DNA of 31,876 nt from Folioceros fuciformis (taxonomy: Eukaryota > Anthocerotophyta > Anthocerotopsida > Anthocerotales), in the NCBI GenBank assembly GCA_049999805.1, contig JBNGIO010005973.1, positions 1 to 31,876 of the forward strand, read 5' to 3'. Each line of letters starts with the position of its first letter. Position 1 is the first letter of the stretch. The notes under the pieces were generated by a model. It was not told the origin of the DNA and did not search any database. It worked only from the letters and a program-made list of their open reading frames with translations. The translations under genes and the position numbers were made by a program. Shown in pieces: positions 31,695 through 31,876 of this stretch.

Positions 31695-31876
31695 CAATGT
31701 GCACCCATGAACAATTTTTAGGGTTTAAAAACTTGCAACATCCTACCTCAAGCTTCGAGTCAATGTGCACCCATGAATATGTTTTAGGGTTTGAAAACTT
31801 GTAATCTCCTACCTCAAGCTTCTTGTCGATGTGCACCCATGAATATGTTTTAGGGTTCTGTGAACCTCCAAAGTTT
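31695..31876. repeat. 66-base tandem repeat running off the window
   Basis: Units begin caatgtgcacccatgaa (third copy cgatgtgcacccatgaa) at 31695, 31761 and 31827, an exact 66-base period. Each unit carries ttttagggtt and the full units end with cctacctcaagctt. The third unit diverges at ttagggttctgtg and is cut by the window edge, so more copies may follow. Confidence 0.85.

Noticed and set aside
31695-31876. CRISPR-like array
   Set aside because: Units are head-to-tail near-identical tandem copies without unique spacers, in a plant nuclear context.

Overview
The window is nuclear DNA from a land plant, most likely a seed-free one (fern, lycophyte or bryophyte). The evidence is a long intronless PLS-class pentatricopeptide-repeat (PPR) gene whose style is familiar from fern and lycophyte PPRs, a HAK/KUP potassium transporter and a PLAC8 gene with short GT-AG introns (mostly 75-190 bases), a MULE/FAR1-type transposase remnant, and a nodulin-related small protein. 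The species is not determinable from the sequence alone. No rRNA, tRNA, CRISPR array or bacterial operon was seen.

Layout. 1-330: AT-rich DNA with a tandem duplication. 330-6353 (minus): a very large GTPase (VLIG/URGCP-type) gene with a Cys/His-rich zinc-binding tail, broken by many frameshifts and stops but keeping at least one recognisable intron; I read it as a pseudogene. 6640-11650: a repeat-rich block bounded by a 22-base inverted repeat. It holds an unrecognised spliced gene (7332-8591, plus; its last three exons join cleanly) and a decayed MULE transposase (8750-10850, minus). 12045-14810 (minus): an intact 921-residue PPR protein ending in an E/E+ region. 15228-16084 (plus): a four-exon PLAC8 gene. 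16600-20360: a gene-poor stretch with short tandem repeats and two adjacent long palindromes. 20367-23597 (plus): a complete nine-exon HAK/KUP potassium transporter of 793 residues, including one apparent GC-AG intron. 24074-27633 (minus): a nine-exon coiled-coil protein of about 925 residues that I do not recognise, convergent with the transporter. 28607-29128 (plus): a small basic/proline-rich ORF, unrecognised. 29527-30081 (plus): a nodulin-related-protein-1-like gene with a minisatellite-encoded Ala/Pro/Glu tail. 30082-31876: AT-rich non-coding DNA ending in a 66-base tandem repeat.

The genes are ordinary dispersed plant genes and do not form a pathway. The most unusual contents are the broken VLIG-type GTPase, the unrecognised spliced gene lying beside transposase debris between inverted repeats, the unidentified coiled-coil protein and the twin palindromes. 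Exon joins were worked out by hand from splice consensus, phase and family resemblance. Family statements rest on recollection, not on a search.
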